Of a stretch of DNA of 6,315 nt, positions 1 to 5,435 are shown piece after piece. The notes below the pieces were generated by a model. The model searched no databases and was not told the DNA's origin. It saw nothing but the letters and a program-made list of their open reading frames with translations. The stretch is from Anaerolineaceae bacterium (GTDB lineage Bacteria > Chloroflexota > Anaerolineae > Anaerolineales > Anaerolineaceae). The first letter of the stretch is position 1. Each line of letters starts with the position of its first letter. The stretch spans positions 1 through 6,315 of the forward strand of contig DLXG01000325.1 of the NCBI GenBank assembly GCA_003448875.1, given 5' to 3'. Both the position numbers and the translations under genes were made by a program.

Positions 1-357
1 CGCTCCACCAGTCTCGATGAATTACCAGAATTGTTCAACGTCCTGCGCGGTGAGATGAGCCTGGTTGGGCCGCGTCCCTTGCTGGTGGAGTATCTGCCGC
101 GTTACACGCCCGAACAGGCCCGTCGCCATGAAGTTTTACCCGGCATAACCGGTTGGGCCCAAATCAATGGACGCAATGCGCTGAGTTGGGAAGAAAAGTT
201 CCGTTTGGATGTGTGGTACGTGGATCACTGGTCTGTGTGGCTGGATCTCAAAATACTGGCATTGACTTTCTGGAAAGTTATTCGCCGTGAAGGAATCAAT
301 GCTCCCGGTTCGGAAACTGCCGAGCCGTTTATGGGCAGTTCGGAACAATCGAGTTGA
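1..357 (+). CDS. Phosphoglycosyl transferase (PglC/WcaJ-type sugar transferase), C-terminal part, 5' truncated
   Basis: The frame is open from the first base and ends at TGA 355-357, giving 118 visible residues. The start lies outside the window. The sequence carries hallmarks of the bacterial sugar transferase family: TSLDELPEL (residues 3-11, including the Asp-Glu dyad that is catalytic in PglC), [15 protein letters not shown] (13-27), and [13 protein letters not shown] (47-59), then [12 protein letters not shown] and SVWLDLKI. Members of this family transfer a phospho-sugar from a UDP-sugar to undecaprenyl phosphate at the cytoplasmic membrane face, the first step of polysaccharide or glycan assembly. 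The residues resemble the small monotopic PglC type most closely, with a short tail after the last helix-like segment. The substrate sugar cannot be told, nor whether a long WcaJ-like N-terminal membrane region precedes it. The stop is 3 bp from the stop of the convergent lipoprotein gene. Family assignment is secure. Confidence 0.95.
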   Translation, partial: RSTSLDELPELFNVLRGEMSLVGPRPLLVEYLPRYTPEQARRHEVLPGITGWAQINGRNALSWEEKFRLDVWYVDHWSVWLDLKILALTFWKVIRREGINAPGSETAEPFMGSSEQSS

Positions 358-360
358 GTC

Positions 361-1401
361 TCAGGGAACACTGAGGGGGTAAATCCAGCCCTGTTCCAAT
401 TCCCGCAGGGTCTTCTTCGTCAGTTCCAGTTTTCCCTCTGTCAGGCGCTCTGAGTTGATGTTGGTGATCAGAGTACCTGTCTCCCACACCGCACCCTCCG
501 AGCCATTTTGCCAGTTTTGCCAGGCATTTTCTAAGGGGGTTAACCAATCCGGCTGCAGGGTGGCAATCCATTGATTGCGATATTCCTCCGGCGCCGGCAT
601 TACGGAGAGAATGGCAACAGTCTGGCGGGTGATCTGGTCGAGTAAGGCCGGCTGGATTAAGGCAGGGTCGGAAAGATAAACGGTTTCCAAACGGTTTTGG
701 TGAAGCGCGTCAAAGGCGGCAATCCAGTTTTGTGGGTCAGTAGAGGGAGAAAAGGTGGCCGTTTGCGGGAAAAGCACGATTGGAGCATACACCGGAGCAC
801 AACGCCCGCACAGATAACGTCCGCCGTTCTTGAAACTATCTTCCAGTTGACTGGCAAACGGGTCATCCTGATTGATCAAGGCGCCGGAGCGAAAATCAGA
901 AGCCACCAGTGTGGCAATAAAACCGGCGATAAATGCCTGCTGAGCGCGTGAAGGACGGATTACACTGATATACCGCGAGGCGGGAGTTGTCTCGTCGTTC
1001 AGGATAATCATTGGAAGGCCGGGTAAGCGCGCACTTAATTCTGCACTTTGCGGATCGGCGGTGGAAAAGATCACCAGTTGCAGGTTTTCCGGCGGGTTGT
1101 TCAGATCAGCCGTTGAGCGAACCTCAAGGATGAGATTGCTGGCAGAGGTTTTTTGCTCCAGCCACGCTTGAATCGTTTGGGCGGTGGCTTCTCCACCAGC
1201 GGGAACAACCAGCCAAACCAGACCGGGCAATGGGATGGTGGGCGAGGGTTCAACCGCAGGGGACTGATTTTCTCCATTTGAGAGGGTGGGCGGTTGAGGT
1301 GTTTGAGCGGCAGGCGGATTAACCGTACAGGCCCCAACAAGAACAATAATCAATAACCATACGGAGATTAACTTCATTCGAGAAGACGGGAGAGAAAACA
1401 T
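361..1401 (-). CDS. Lipoprotein with divergent BMP/PnrA-like periplasmic-binding domain
   Basis: The protein has 346 residues. The N-terminus is a lipoprotein signal peptide: basic residues R8 and K10, a hydrophobic core 11-22, then lipobox V-G-A-C with C25 as the lipidation site. A P/Q/T-rich spacer follows (about 28-59), then an alpha/beta domain from about 60 to 340. The segment AFIAGFIATLVAS (156-168) and the following GALINQDDP and SFKNGGRYLCGRC resemble the BMP family, the type-1 binding lipoproteins that deliver nucleosides or other small ligands to ABC importers. C198 and C201 form a CxxC pair that could be oxidised outside the cell. Usual ligand-pocket residues cannot be confirmed, and no ABC transporter genes are visible, so transport is not shown; a surface sensor or orphan binding protein is equally possible. 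ATG 1399-1401 lacks a Shine-Dalgarno but has a -10-like box 6 nt upstream. An internal ATG at 1375-1377 (M9) would also leave a complete signal peptide. Confidence 0.8.
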   Translation of the reverse strand: MFSLPSSRMKLISVWLLIIVLVGACTVNPPAAQTPQPPTLSNGENQSPAVEPSPTIPLPGLVWLVVPAGGEATAQTIQAWLEQKTSASNLILEVRSTADLNNPPENLQLVIFSTADPQSAELSARLPGLPMIILNDETTPASRYISVIRPSRAQQAFIAGFIATLVASDFRSGALINQDDPFASQLEDSFKNGGRYLCGRCAPVYAPIVLFPQTATFSPSTDPQNWIAAFDALHQNRLETVYLSDPALIQPALLDQITRQTVAILSVMPAPEEYRNQWIATLQPDWLTPLENAWQNWQNGSEGAVWETGTLITNINSERLTEGKLELTKKTLRELEQGWIYPLSVP

Positions 1402-1413
1402 GGGATAATTTTA
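1402..1413 (-). promoter_or_regulatory. Candidate -10 box 6 nt from the lipoprotein start (possible leaderless promoter)
   Basis: On the minus strand TAAAAT (1413 to 1408) is followed by TATCCC and then the ATG at 1401. Transcription starting about 7 nt after the hexamer would begin at the A of the start codon. No AGGAG-like site precedes the ATG. A weak -35-like CAGACT (1437 to 1432) lies 18 bp upstream and matches the consensus only in its GAC core. The arrangement mirrors the opposite strand. Assignment is by pattern only; if the internal ATG at 1377 is used instead, the leader would be about 24 nt. Confidence 0.45.
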
Positions 1414-1440
1414 CCCGGAAATGGATTTTTAAGTCTGTAT

Positions 1441-1452
1441 TATAATTGTCTT
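1441..1452 (+). promoter_or_regulatory. Perfect TATAAT box 6 nt from the HAD gene start (probable leaderless promoter)
   Basis: TATAAT occupies 1441-1446, followed by TGTCTT and the ATG at 1453. The expected transcription start falls on or next to the A of the start codon, and no Shine-Dalgarno sequence lies upstream of that ATG. No convincing -35 hexamer is seen at 16-18 bp spacing. The box sits in the only intergenic gap upstream of the HAD/DUF389 gene pair, so it is the natural promoter for both. The perfect hexamer is seen; its activity is inferred. Confidence 0.55.
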
Positions 1453-1923
1453 ATGATTGAGATTAATATTCCCGGGCGTGGAGAATTAAGGCTCAACCAT
1501 CTGGTCTGTGATGTCAATGGAACTCTGGCTTTAGATGGCAGGCTAATAGACGGGGTGGGACGCAGCCTTGCAGTTTTGAAGGATCGTCTGACAATACACT
1601 TAATTACAGCCGATACACACGGCAAGCAGAATTTAATTGATCAGCAGTTGAACCTGACTGCCCACCGCCTGAAACCCGGTAATCAGGCCGAGCAAAAGGC
1701 TGAATTTGTCCGTTCACTGGGTGCCAGTCAGGTGATTGCGATTGGACAGGGTGCCAATGATGCTGGTATGCTCGCAGAAGCGGCGTTGGGTATTTGTGTG
1801 TTTTCCCGTGAAGGTGTTTCTACGGCTGCTTTGCAGGCAGCCGATATTGTCGTTCCGGATATCTTGAGCGCGCTGGAATTGCTGGAAAAACCCTTGCGAC
1901 TGATTGCTACCTTACGCCAATGA
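1453..1923 (+). CDS. Soluble HAD-superfamily hydrolase ('soluble P-type ATPase' group, COG4087-like)
   Basis: The protein has 156 residues, with no signal peptide or membrane segment, so it is cytoplasmic. HAD motifs are in order: motif I DVNGTLALDG with nucleophile D20 and N22 where many HAD phosphatases carry the second Asp; motif II at T52 in IHLITADT; motif III Lys at K82; motif IV GQGANDAGM with N102 and D103. The C-terminus ending in AADIVVPDILSALELL and RLIATLRQ is very like a group I recall as COG4087, named for its similarity to the phosphorylation domain of P-type ATPases, though it has no membrane part. Such minimal C0-type HAD proteins usually act as phosphatases on small phosphorylated molecules; the substrate is unknown. 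The length is normal for the group. The ATG has no Shine-Dalgarno and follows TATAAT by 6 nt. The stop overlaps the next start (ATGA), implying translational coupling. Confidence 0.88.
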   Translation: MIEINIPGRGELRLNHLVCDVNGTLALDGRLIDGVGRSLAVLKDRLTIHLITADTHGKQNLIDQQLNLTAHRLKPGNQAEQKAEFVRSLGASQVIAIGQGANDAGMLAEAALGICVFSREGVSTAALQAADIVVPDILSALELLEKPLRLIATLRQ

Positions 1924-3122
1924 GTATTCCGAGCAGTGAACCTTTGCTCCCTGAAGACGAAAACCACCTGCCACCAGCCCGCAGGCGGCGAGTACGGCGT
2001 TCGCTATTACCTGCCGGAGGGGATGAGCGGGCAGCTTTTTTGGAGCAACTGGCTCATCAGGTAACCCCCGGATACGAGTTTTTCCTATTTACGTTTTTAG
2101 CCGGCTTGATACTGGGCGTTGCTATTTTACTCGACTCGCCGGCTTTTTATTTGCTGGCTGTGCTGGTTGCACCTTTTCTTGGGCCGGTTTTGGGCCTTTC
2201 ACTGGCGGTAGTGGTAGGGTCAGGCAGGTTTTTCCTGAAAGCGTTGGGCAGCCTGCTGATCGCCTGCTTGCTGATTTTCGGGTTGAGCCTGCTGGCTGGC
2301 GGGATTGGCAGAGCAATCCTGCCGGGTAGTACGCTCACACTGCCGGTAAACTTTTCTCTGTTTTCTATACCGAACTTTGTGGTTCTGGCAATTGGAGTAG
2401 GGCTGGCTAATTACATGCTGGTGCGTTCCCCTCGCCAGAAGCCATTGGTTGCCAGTGTAGCGATAGCGTATGAATTACTGCTTCCTCTGGGAGTGGCGGG
2501 TTTTTCATTGAGTTATGGACTGCCCGGTTCGTGGGTGGACGGTTTGATGGTGTTTGTGGTTCATCTGGCCTGGTCAGCGCTGGTGGGTTCTATTGTTTTG
2601 TTCATCATGGGCTTGAAACCGGCAAATGTATTTGGGTATACGCTGGGTTCGTCCATTATCCTCATCAGTGTGATAGCGGCTGTCCTCATTACCGGCTTGA
2701 TGACAACTCAGCCGATTGTGGTGGCCACCCTGCCGACCGCTACGCCCACACCCACGCTGACAACAGTCTTGTCCCCACAGCCTTCCGCAACCCAATCACC
2801 AACCCCTTCCCCTCTGCCGCCCACCCAGACTCCCACAGCAACGATTCAGCCGACATTCACCCCTACCGTTACAGTAACTCCCCAACCCACGCCGGTGTGG
2901 GCGCGCGTCTTTGCCCCAATGAGTGATGGTGCTATGGTACGCGAGGAACCGGGCGGTAAAGCAGTAACTTCCTTGCTCAATGGCAGTCTTGTGCAGGTAA
3001 TTTCCGAACCGGTGAGGGGCGAAGGAAACAGTGTTTGGGTTCAGGTACGCACCGATACCGGATTGATTGGATGGATGCTGCAAACCTTGCTGTCAACAGC
3101 AACGCCGGCACCCGCCTGGTAA
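1920..3122 (+). CDS. DUF389-like multi-pass membrane protein with T/P-rich stalk and C-terminal SH3b domain
   Basis: The protein has 400 residues. The N-terminal 50 residues are polar and hold a basic cluster (R21-R27), predicting a cytoplasmic N-terminus. About seven membrane helices follow, near 53-71, 75-99, 105-128, 148-168, 175-199, 207-230 and 240-262. The signature DSPAFYLLAVLVAPFLGPVLG (72-92) closely resembles the conserved second-helix region of DUF389 proteins, whose function is not established. Residues 266-325 are a Thr/Pro/Ser stalk. Residues 329-392 look like a bacterial SH3 (SH3b) domain: a MVREEPGGKAV start, the VQVI strand, WVQVRTDTGLIGWM. An odd number of helices puts the stalk and SH3b outside the cell, where such domains often bind peptidoglycan or other wall polymers. 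The ATGA overlap with the HAD gene indicates a two-gene operon. The gene has no Shine-Dalgarno of its own. DUF389 assignment is by motif memory and moderate; the SH3b call is firmer. Confidence 0.8.
   Translation: MSIPSSEPLLPEDENHLPPARRRRVRRSLLPAGGDERAAFLEQLAHQVTPGYEFFLFTFLAGLILGVAILLDSPAFYLLAVLVAPFLGPVLGLSLAVVVGSGRFFLKALGSLLIACLLIFGLSLLAGGIGRAILPGSTLTLPVNFSLFSIPNFVVLAIGVGLANYMLVRSPRQKPLVASVAIAYELLLPLGVAGFSLSYGLPGSWVDGLMVFVVHLAWSALVGSIVLFIMGLKPANVFGYTLGSSIILISVIAAVLITGLMTTQPIVVATLPTATPTPTLTTVLSPQPSATQSPTPSPLPPTQTPTATIQPTFTPTVTVTPQPTPVWARVFAPMSDGAMVREEPGGKAVTSLLNGSLVQVISEPVRGEGNSVWVQVRTDTGLIGWMLQTLLSTATPAPAW
2715..2894 (+). other. Low-complexity T/P-rich stalk coding segment
   Basis: This stretch encodes residues 266-325 of the membrane protein, almost entirely Thr, Pro, Ser, Ala and Gln, with repeated T-P dipeptides such as TATPTPTLTT. 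The DNA is correspondingly rich in C (ACC, CCC, CCA, ACT codons) compared with the flanking helices. It most likely spaces the SH3b domain from the membrane and could be an O-glycosylation substrate; the latter is inference only. Confidence 0.75.
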
Positions 3123-3144
3123 AAAAGAAAAAACAGGTAAAATG

Positions 3145-3161
3145 CAGGGTCAGCAACCCTG
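3145..3161 (+). terminator. Short stem-loop in the gap before the phosphosugar mutase gene (weak terminator or 5' leader hairpin)
   Basis: CAGGGT (3145-3150) pairs with ACCCTG (3156-3161) across a CAGCA loop, a perfect 6-bp stem. It is followed by ATAATTTTG, which gives only four consecutive T. This could partly terminate transcription from the DUF389-like gene, or form a leader hairpin upstream of the mutase Shine-Dalgarno. A -10-like TAAAAT at 3138-3143 just upstream would put the hairpin near the mRNA 5' end; no -35 supports it. The hairpin is plainly present but its role is unclear. Confidence 0.4.
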
Positions 3162-3175
3162 ATAATTTTGAGATT

Positions 3176-3180
3176 AGGAG
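3176..3180 (+). promoter_or_regulatory. Shine-Dalgarno AGGAG of the phosphosugar mutase gene
   Basis: AGGAG lies 6 nt before the ATG at 3187. It fixes that ATG as the start, in agreement with the family's N-terminal FGTDGWR motif beginning at residue 5. It contrasts with the SD-less starts at 1401, 1453 and 1920. Confidence 0.85.
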
Positions 3181-3186
3181 ATTGGT

Positions 3187-4647
3187 ATGACAATTCACTT
3201 TGGCACGGATGGATGGCGTGCGGTTATCTCGGACACCTTTACATTCAACAATTTGCGGCTGGTCACACAGGCGATTGCCGATGCGGTAGCGACCGAGGGC
3301 TGGCTGAATGGGGCAGGCAATGGCCTGAGCCCCGATCCGCGGGTCATGGTAGTGGGTTTTGATACCCGCTTTCTGTCAGACCGCTACGCGGCTGAAGCCT
3401 CGCGCGTGCTGGCTGCCAACGGCTTTACCGTGTATCTGGCCCAGGCCGATGCACCTACACCGGCAATTTCCTACGCGGTAAGGCATTTGAATGCAATTGG
3501 CGGAATTATGATTACCGCCTCACATAATGCTCCGCGTTACAATGGGGTCAAACTCAAGGCGGCCTTTGGCGGTTCAGCCTCCCCTGAGCAGTGCAGAAAG
3601 GTGGAAGTTTACCTCAACGACAACGAAGCTCAGGCACGCGGCCCGAACTTGATGGAATTCGAGCAGGCCCGCCAGTTGAAACTCATCCAGCGTTTCAACC
3701 CCATTCCAGCGTATGCCGACCACCTGCGCCGCTTGATTGATTTTGATCTGATCGCGGAAAACCCGCAGCGAATTGTGGTGGACTCAATGTATGGTTCGGG
3801 GCGCGGTGTCATCCGTTCAATTTTGCAGGGAACGGGCTGTGAGGTTTTTGAGATTCGCGGTGAAATGAACCCCGGTTTTGGCGGTGTTCATCCGGAGCCG
3901 ATTGGCCGCTACCTTGGCGCGCTGGCCGGAGCAATTTCTACCGGCGCTGGCAGTTTTGGTCTGGCCACAGATGGTGATGCAGACCGCATTGGGGCAATGG
4001 ACGAGCGCGGCAATTTTGTTGACCCGCATAAAATTATGGCTCTTGCTTTGCGCTATCTGGTCAAGAAGCGCGGCTGGCGAGGCTCGGTGGTGTGCACGGT
4101 TTCAACCACGCGCATGATTGACCGGCTCGCCCGTCAATATGACCTGACGCTGCACGAAACCCCGGTTGGCTTCAATCACATTGCCGATTACATGCTCAAA
4201 GAAGACGTGTTGATTGGCGGAGAGGAATCGGGTGGGATTTCCTTTAAGGGGCATATTCCTGAGGGAGACGGCATCTTAATGGGATTGCTCATCGTGGAGA
4301 TGGTAGCCGATTCGGGCGGCAGTCTGGTTGATCTGGTGGATGATTTGCTGGCAGAGGTTGGGCCGGCTTATTATGAGCGGCGGGATTTGCGACTGAAACA
4401 CCCGGTTGCGAAAGATAAAATGACCGCCCGCTTACAAAATGAAGCCCCTGCTCAAATTGGCGGGGAAGCAATCGTTGAAATCAGCACCCGGGATGGGGTG
4501 AAGTACATTTTATCCGATGATTCGTGGCTGCTGATTCGCCCTTCCGGCACAGAACCCGTATTGAGAGTGTATGCTGAAGGGCGTTCAATGGAGATGGTCA
4601 AAGAACTCTTGAAATATGGAGAAGAAGTGGCTGCCAGCGTTGCCTGA
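3187..4647 (+). CDS. Phosphoglucomutase/phosphomannomutase (alpha-D-phosphohexomutase family)
   Basis: The protein has 486 residues and is complete, near the usual 450-480 of the family. All signature loops are intact: N-terminal FGTDGWR (5-11); active-site TASHN (110-114) with S112 the phosphorylated serine; metal loop DGDADR (262-267); sugar-specificity loop GEESGG (345-350); phosphate-binding loop RPSGTEP (451-457). The enzyme interconverts hexose 1-phosphate and hexose 6-phosphate in the cytoplasm, passing through the phosphoserine and a bisphosphate intermediate, and so supplies NDP-sugar synthesis or handles storage glucan. The GEESGG loop followed by KGHIPEGDGI is, from memory, more like glucose-specific members, but glucose, mannose and dual use cannot be separated by eye. 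It has its own Shine-Dalgarno and is followed by a strong terminator, so it ends its transcription unit. A link to the phosphoglycosyl transferase at the left edge is possible but not shown. Confidence 0.95.
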   Translation: MTIHFGTDGWRAVISDTFTFNNLRLVTQAIADAVATEGWLNGAGNGLSPDPRVMVVGFDTRFLSDRYAAEASRVLAANGFTVYLAQADAPTPAISYAVRHLNAIGGIMITASHNAPRYNGVKLKAAFGGSASPEQCRKVEVYLNDNEAQARGPNLMEFEQARQLKLIQRFNPIPAYADHLRRLIDFDLIAENPQRIVVDSMYGSGRGVIRSILQGTGCEVFEIRGEMNPGFGGVHPEPIGRYLGALAGAISTGAGSFGLATDGDADRIGAMDERGNFVDPHKIMALALRYLVKKRGWRGSVVCTVSTTRMIDRLARQYDLTLHETPVGFNHIADYMLKEDVLIGGEESGGISFKGHIPEGDGILMGLLIVEMVADSGGSLVDLVDDLLAEVGPAYYERRDLRLKHPVAKDKMTARLQNEAPAQIGGEAIVEISTRDGVKYILSDDSWLLIRPSGTEPVLRVYAEGRSMEMVKELLKYGEEVAASVA

Positions 4648-4666
4648 GTGGCTGGTTTTCCACCTC

Positions 4667-4713
4667 AAAAAATAACAGCAATCCCCGGTAAAACACCGGG
4701 GATTGTCATTTTT
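4667..4713. terminator. Bidirectional intrinsic terminator between convergent genes
   Basis: AATCCCCGGT (4680-4689) pairs perfectly with ACCGGGGATT (4695-4704) around an AAAAC loop, and C4679-G4705 extends the stem to 11 bp. On the plus strand it is followed by TCATTTTT (4706-4713). On the minus strand the run AAAAAA (4667-4672) reads as a T-tract. It can therefore end both the mutase transcript and the leftward operon ending at 4782. Confidence 0.9.
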
Positions 4714-4721
4714 CGAGGAGT

Positions 4722-4742
4722 AAGCGCACCCGCGTGTCGCTT
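4722..4742. repeat. Small imperfect inverted repeat in the convergent gap
   Basis: AAGCG (4722-4726) plus CAC (4727-4729) can pair with GTG (4734-4736) and CGCTT (4738-4742), leaving a CCGC loop and one bulged T. It has no T-tract on either side. It may simply add structure 3' to the leftward mRNA; functional significance is doubtful. Confidence 0.3.
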
Positions 4743-4781
4743 GACAGCCGGTAACCTGACGAAGAAGTTAAGGAATGGAAA

Positions 4782-5417
4782 TTAACTGCTGGTCGAGAGG
4801 CGTAACCGCCGCACAATCAACACGACCAGAATCAGGGCAAGTGCAACCCCAAACATGCCGGGCAGCCCGACTTCATCCATGAAACCGGTGTTCGGTAAGG
4901 CTGTCGAGGTGGGGACGAGAGTACCCGGCCCCGGCGTGGGCGGAACGGTGGGACTGCCCTGTGCCACAGCCGTCAGGAAGGCAGCCACGGTGGCCGTGCG
5001 TGCGGCTGAGTCACCTTCTGCCTGAATTCCGCTGGTAACCGTTGGCTGGGGAGTGCTTGTGGCAATCACTACAACCACTGTGGGCGTCCAGGTGGGTGGC
5101 ATGACTGCTTTTTCGGTCATCCGGCGGATTTCCTGCACAAAGATATCGGTAGCCTGCTGGGCAATTGCCGTATTTTGGGCGTTGATTTGAGCTGCCTGCT
5201 GGGTGTACTCACCGGCGCGGTTACGGTTGGCAATCACAAAGATGATGATCACAACCACTGCCAGCACGAACACGCTGGCAATCACACCAACCACCAGCCA
5301 GAATGTTCTGTTGCTTTTGGGTTGACCTTCTTCTTCCTCCAGCGGCGGTTCTTCTGCAAAATCGGGTTTGAATTCTTCAAAGGGGTTTTCTTCAGGATTA
5401 TTATTGTCTATGTTCAT
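4782..5417 (-). CDS. Membrane-anchored protein with LPNTG sorting-type C-terminus
   Basis: The protein has 211 residues. Residues 1-37 are strongly acidic (Glu/Asp/Pro/Asn-rich) and lack a normal signal peptide. A membrane helix spans about 39-63, followed by NRNR. Residues 70-105 are Gln/Ala-rich and probably helical (QQAAQINAQNTAIAQQA), then come two T/P-rich stretches (107-128 and 154-173). The C-terminus has the layout of a cell-wall sorting signal: LPNTG (174-178), a hydrophobic segment 186-202, and a basic RRLR tail (203-206). Sortases cut such motifs between Thr and Gly and attach the protein to the envelope, but the odd N-terminal anchor and the absence of a sortase gene here leave that unproven. 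The start is set by AGGAG 8 nt upstream. It lies 18 nt after the barrel-sandwich/KOW gene, so the two are probably one operon. No enzymatic domain is recognised. Confidence 0.75.
   Translation of the reverse strand: MNIDNNNPEENPFEEFKPDFAEEPPLEEEEGQPKSNRTFWLVVGVIASVFVLAVVVIIIFVIANRNRAGEYTQQAAQINAQNTAIAQQATDIFVQEIRRMTEKAVMPPTWTPTVVVVIATSTPQPTVTSGIQAEGDSAARTATVAAFLTAVAQGSPTVPPTPGPGTLVPTSTALPNTGFMDEVGLPGMFGVALALILVVLIVRRLRLSTSS
4884..4898 (-). other. LPNTG sortase-type motif
   Basis: The five codons (TTA CCG AAC ACC GGT on the minus strand) encode L174-P-N-T-G178, positioned 8 residues before the final hydrophobic helix and about 25 before the basic tail, the classical spacing of a cell-wall sorting signal. 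Confidence 0.65.
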
Positions 5418-5425
5418 GGGTGCTT

Positions 5426-5430
5426 CTCCT
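5426..5430 (-). promoter_or_regulatory. Shine-Dalgarno AGGAG of the LPNTG protein gene
   Basis: On the minus strand AGGAG ends 8 nt before the ATG at 5417. It lies within the 18-nt gap after the preceding stop codon (5436-5438), supporting independent initiation inside an operon. Confidence 0.85.
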
Positions 5431-5435
5431 AGTGG

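Noticed and set aside
697..951. An 84-codon plus-strand open frame inside the lipoprotein gene
   Set aside because: It is antisense to the well-supported lipoprotein, with Lys/Arg/Gly-rich composition and no SD.
2715..2894. Possible CRISPR-like or tandem DNA repeat in the C-rich stretch
   Set aside because: No exact repeat unit with regular spacing is present; the pattern follows Thr-Pro codons of one reading frame.
2531..2926. A 131-codon open frame on the plus strand inside the membrane protein gene
   Set aside because: It is an out-of-frame reading of the helices and the C-rich T/P stalk, with low-complexity His/Ser/Asp-rich composition, no domain and no SD; the true frame has clear helices and an SH3b domain.
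2574..3083. Antisense open frames opposite the stalk and SH3b coding region
   Set aside because: They arise from codon bias of the T/P-rich segment on the other strand; compositions are odd and there is no start signal or domain.
1453..3122. A split P-type ATPase: soluble phosphorylation domain plus a separate membrane subunit
   Set aside because: The HAD protein has DVNGT instead of DKTGT and no nucleotide-binding insertion, and the membrane protein has no actuator domain or ion-site helix motif. The neighbour is better explained as DUF389-like.
3817..4117. Overlapping open frames on both strands within the mutase gene
   Set aside because: The mutase frame contains every family signature across this stretch (including the DGDADR metal loop), so these are shadows.
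3187..4647. Phosphoglucosamine mutase (GlmM) as the identity of the mutase
   Set aside because: The specificity loop is GEESGG, whereas GlmM proteins usually carry GEQSGH; glucose or mannose phosphate is more likely.
4741..4746. A perfect TTGACA (-35-like) on the plus strand in the convergent gap
   Set aside because: No -10-like hexamer occurs 15-19 bp downstream, and it would only drive antisense transcription into the LPNTG gene; a chance match is likely.
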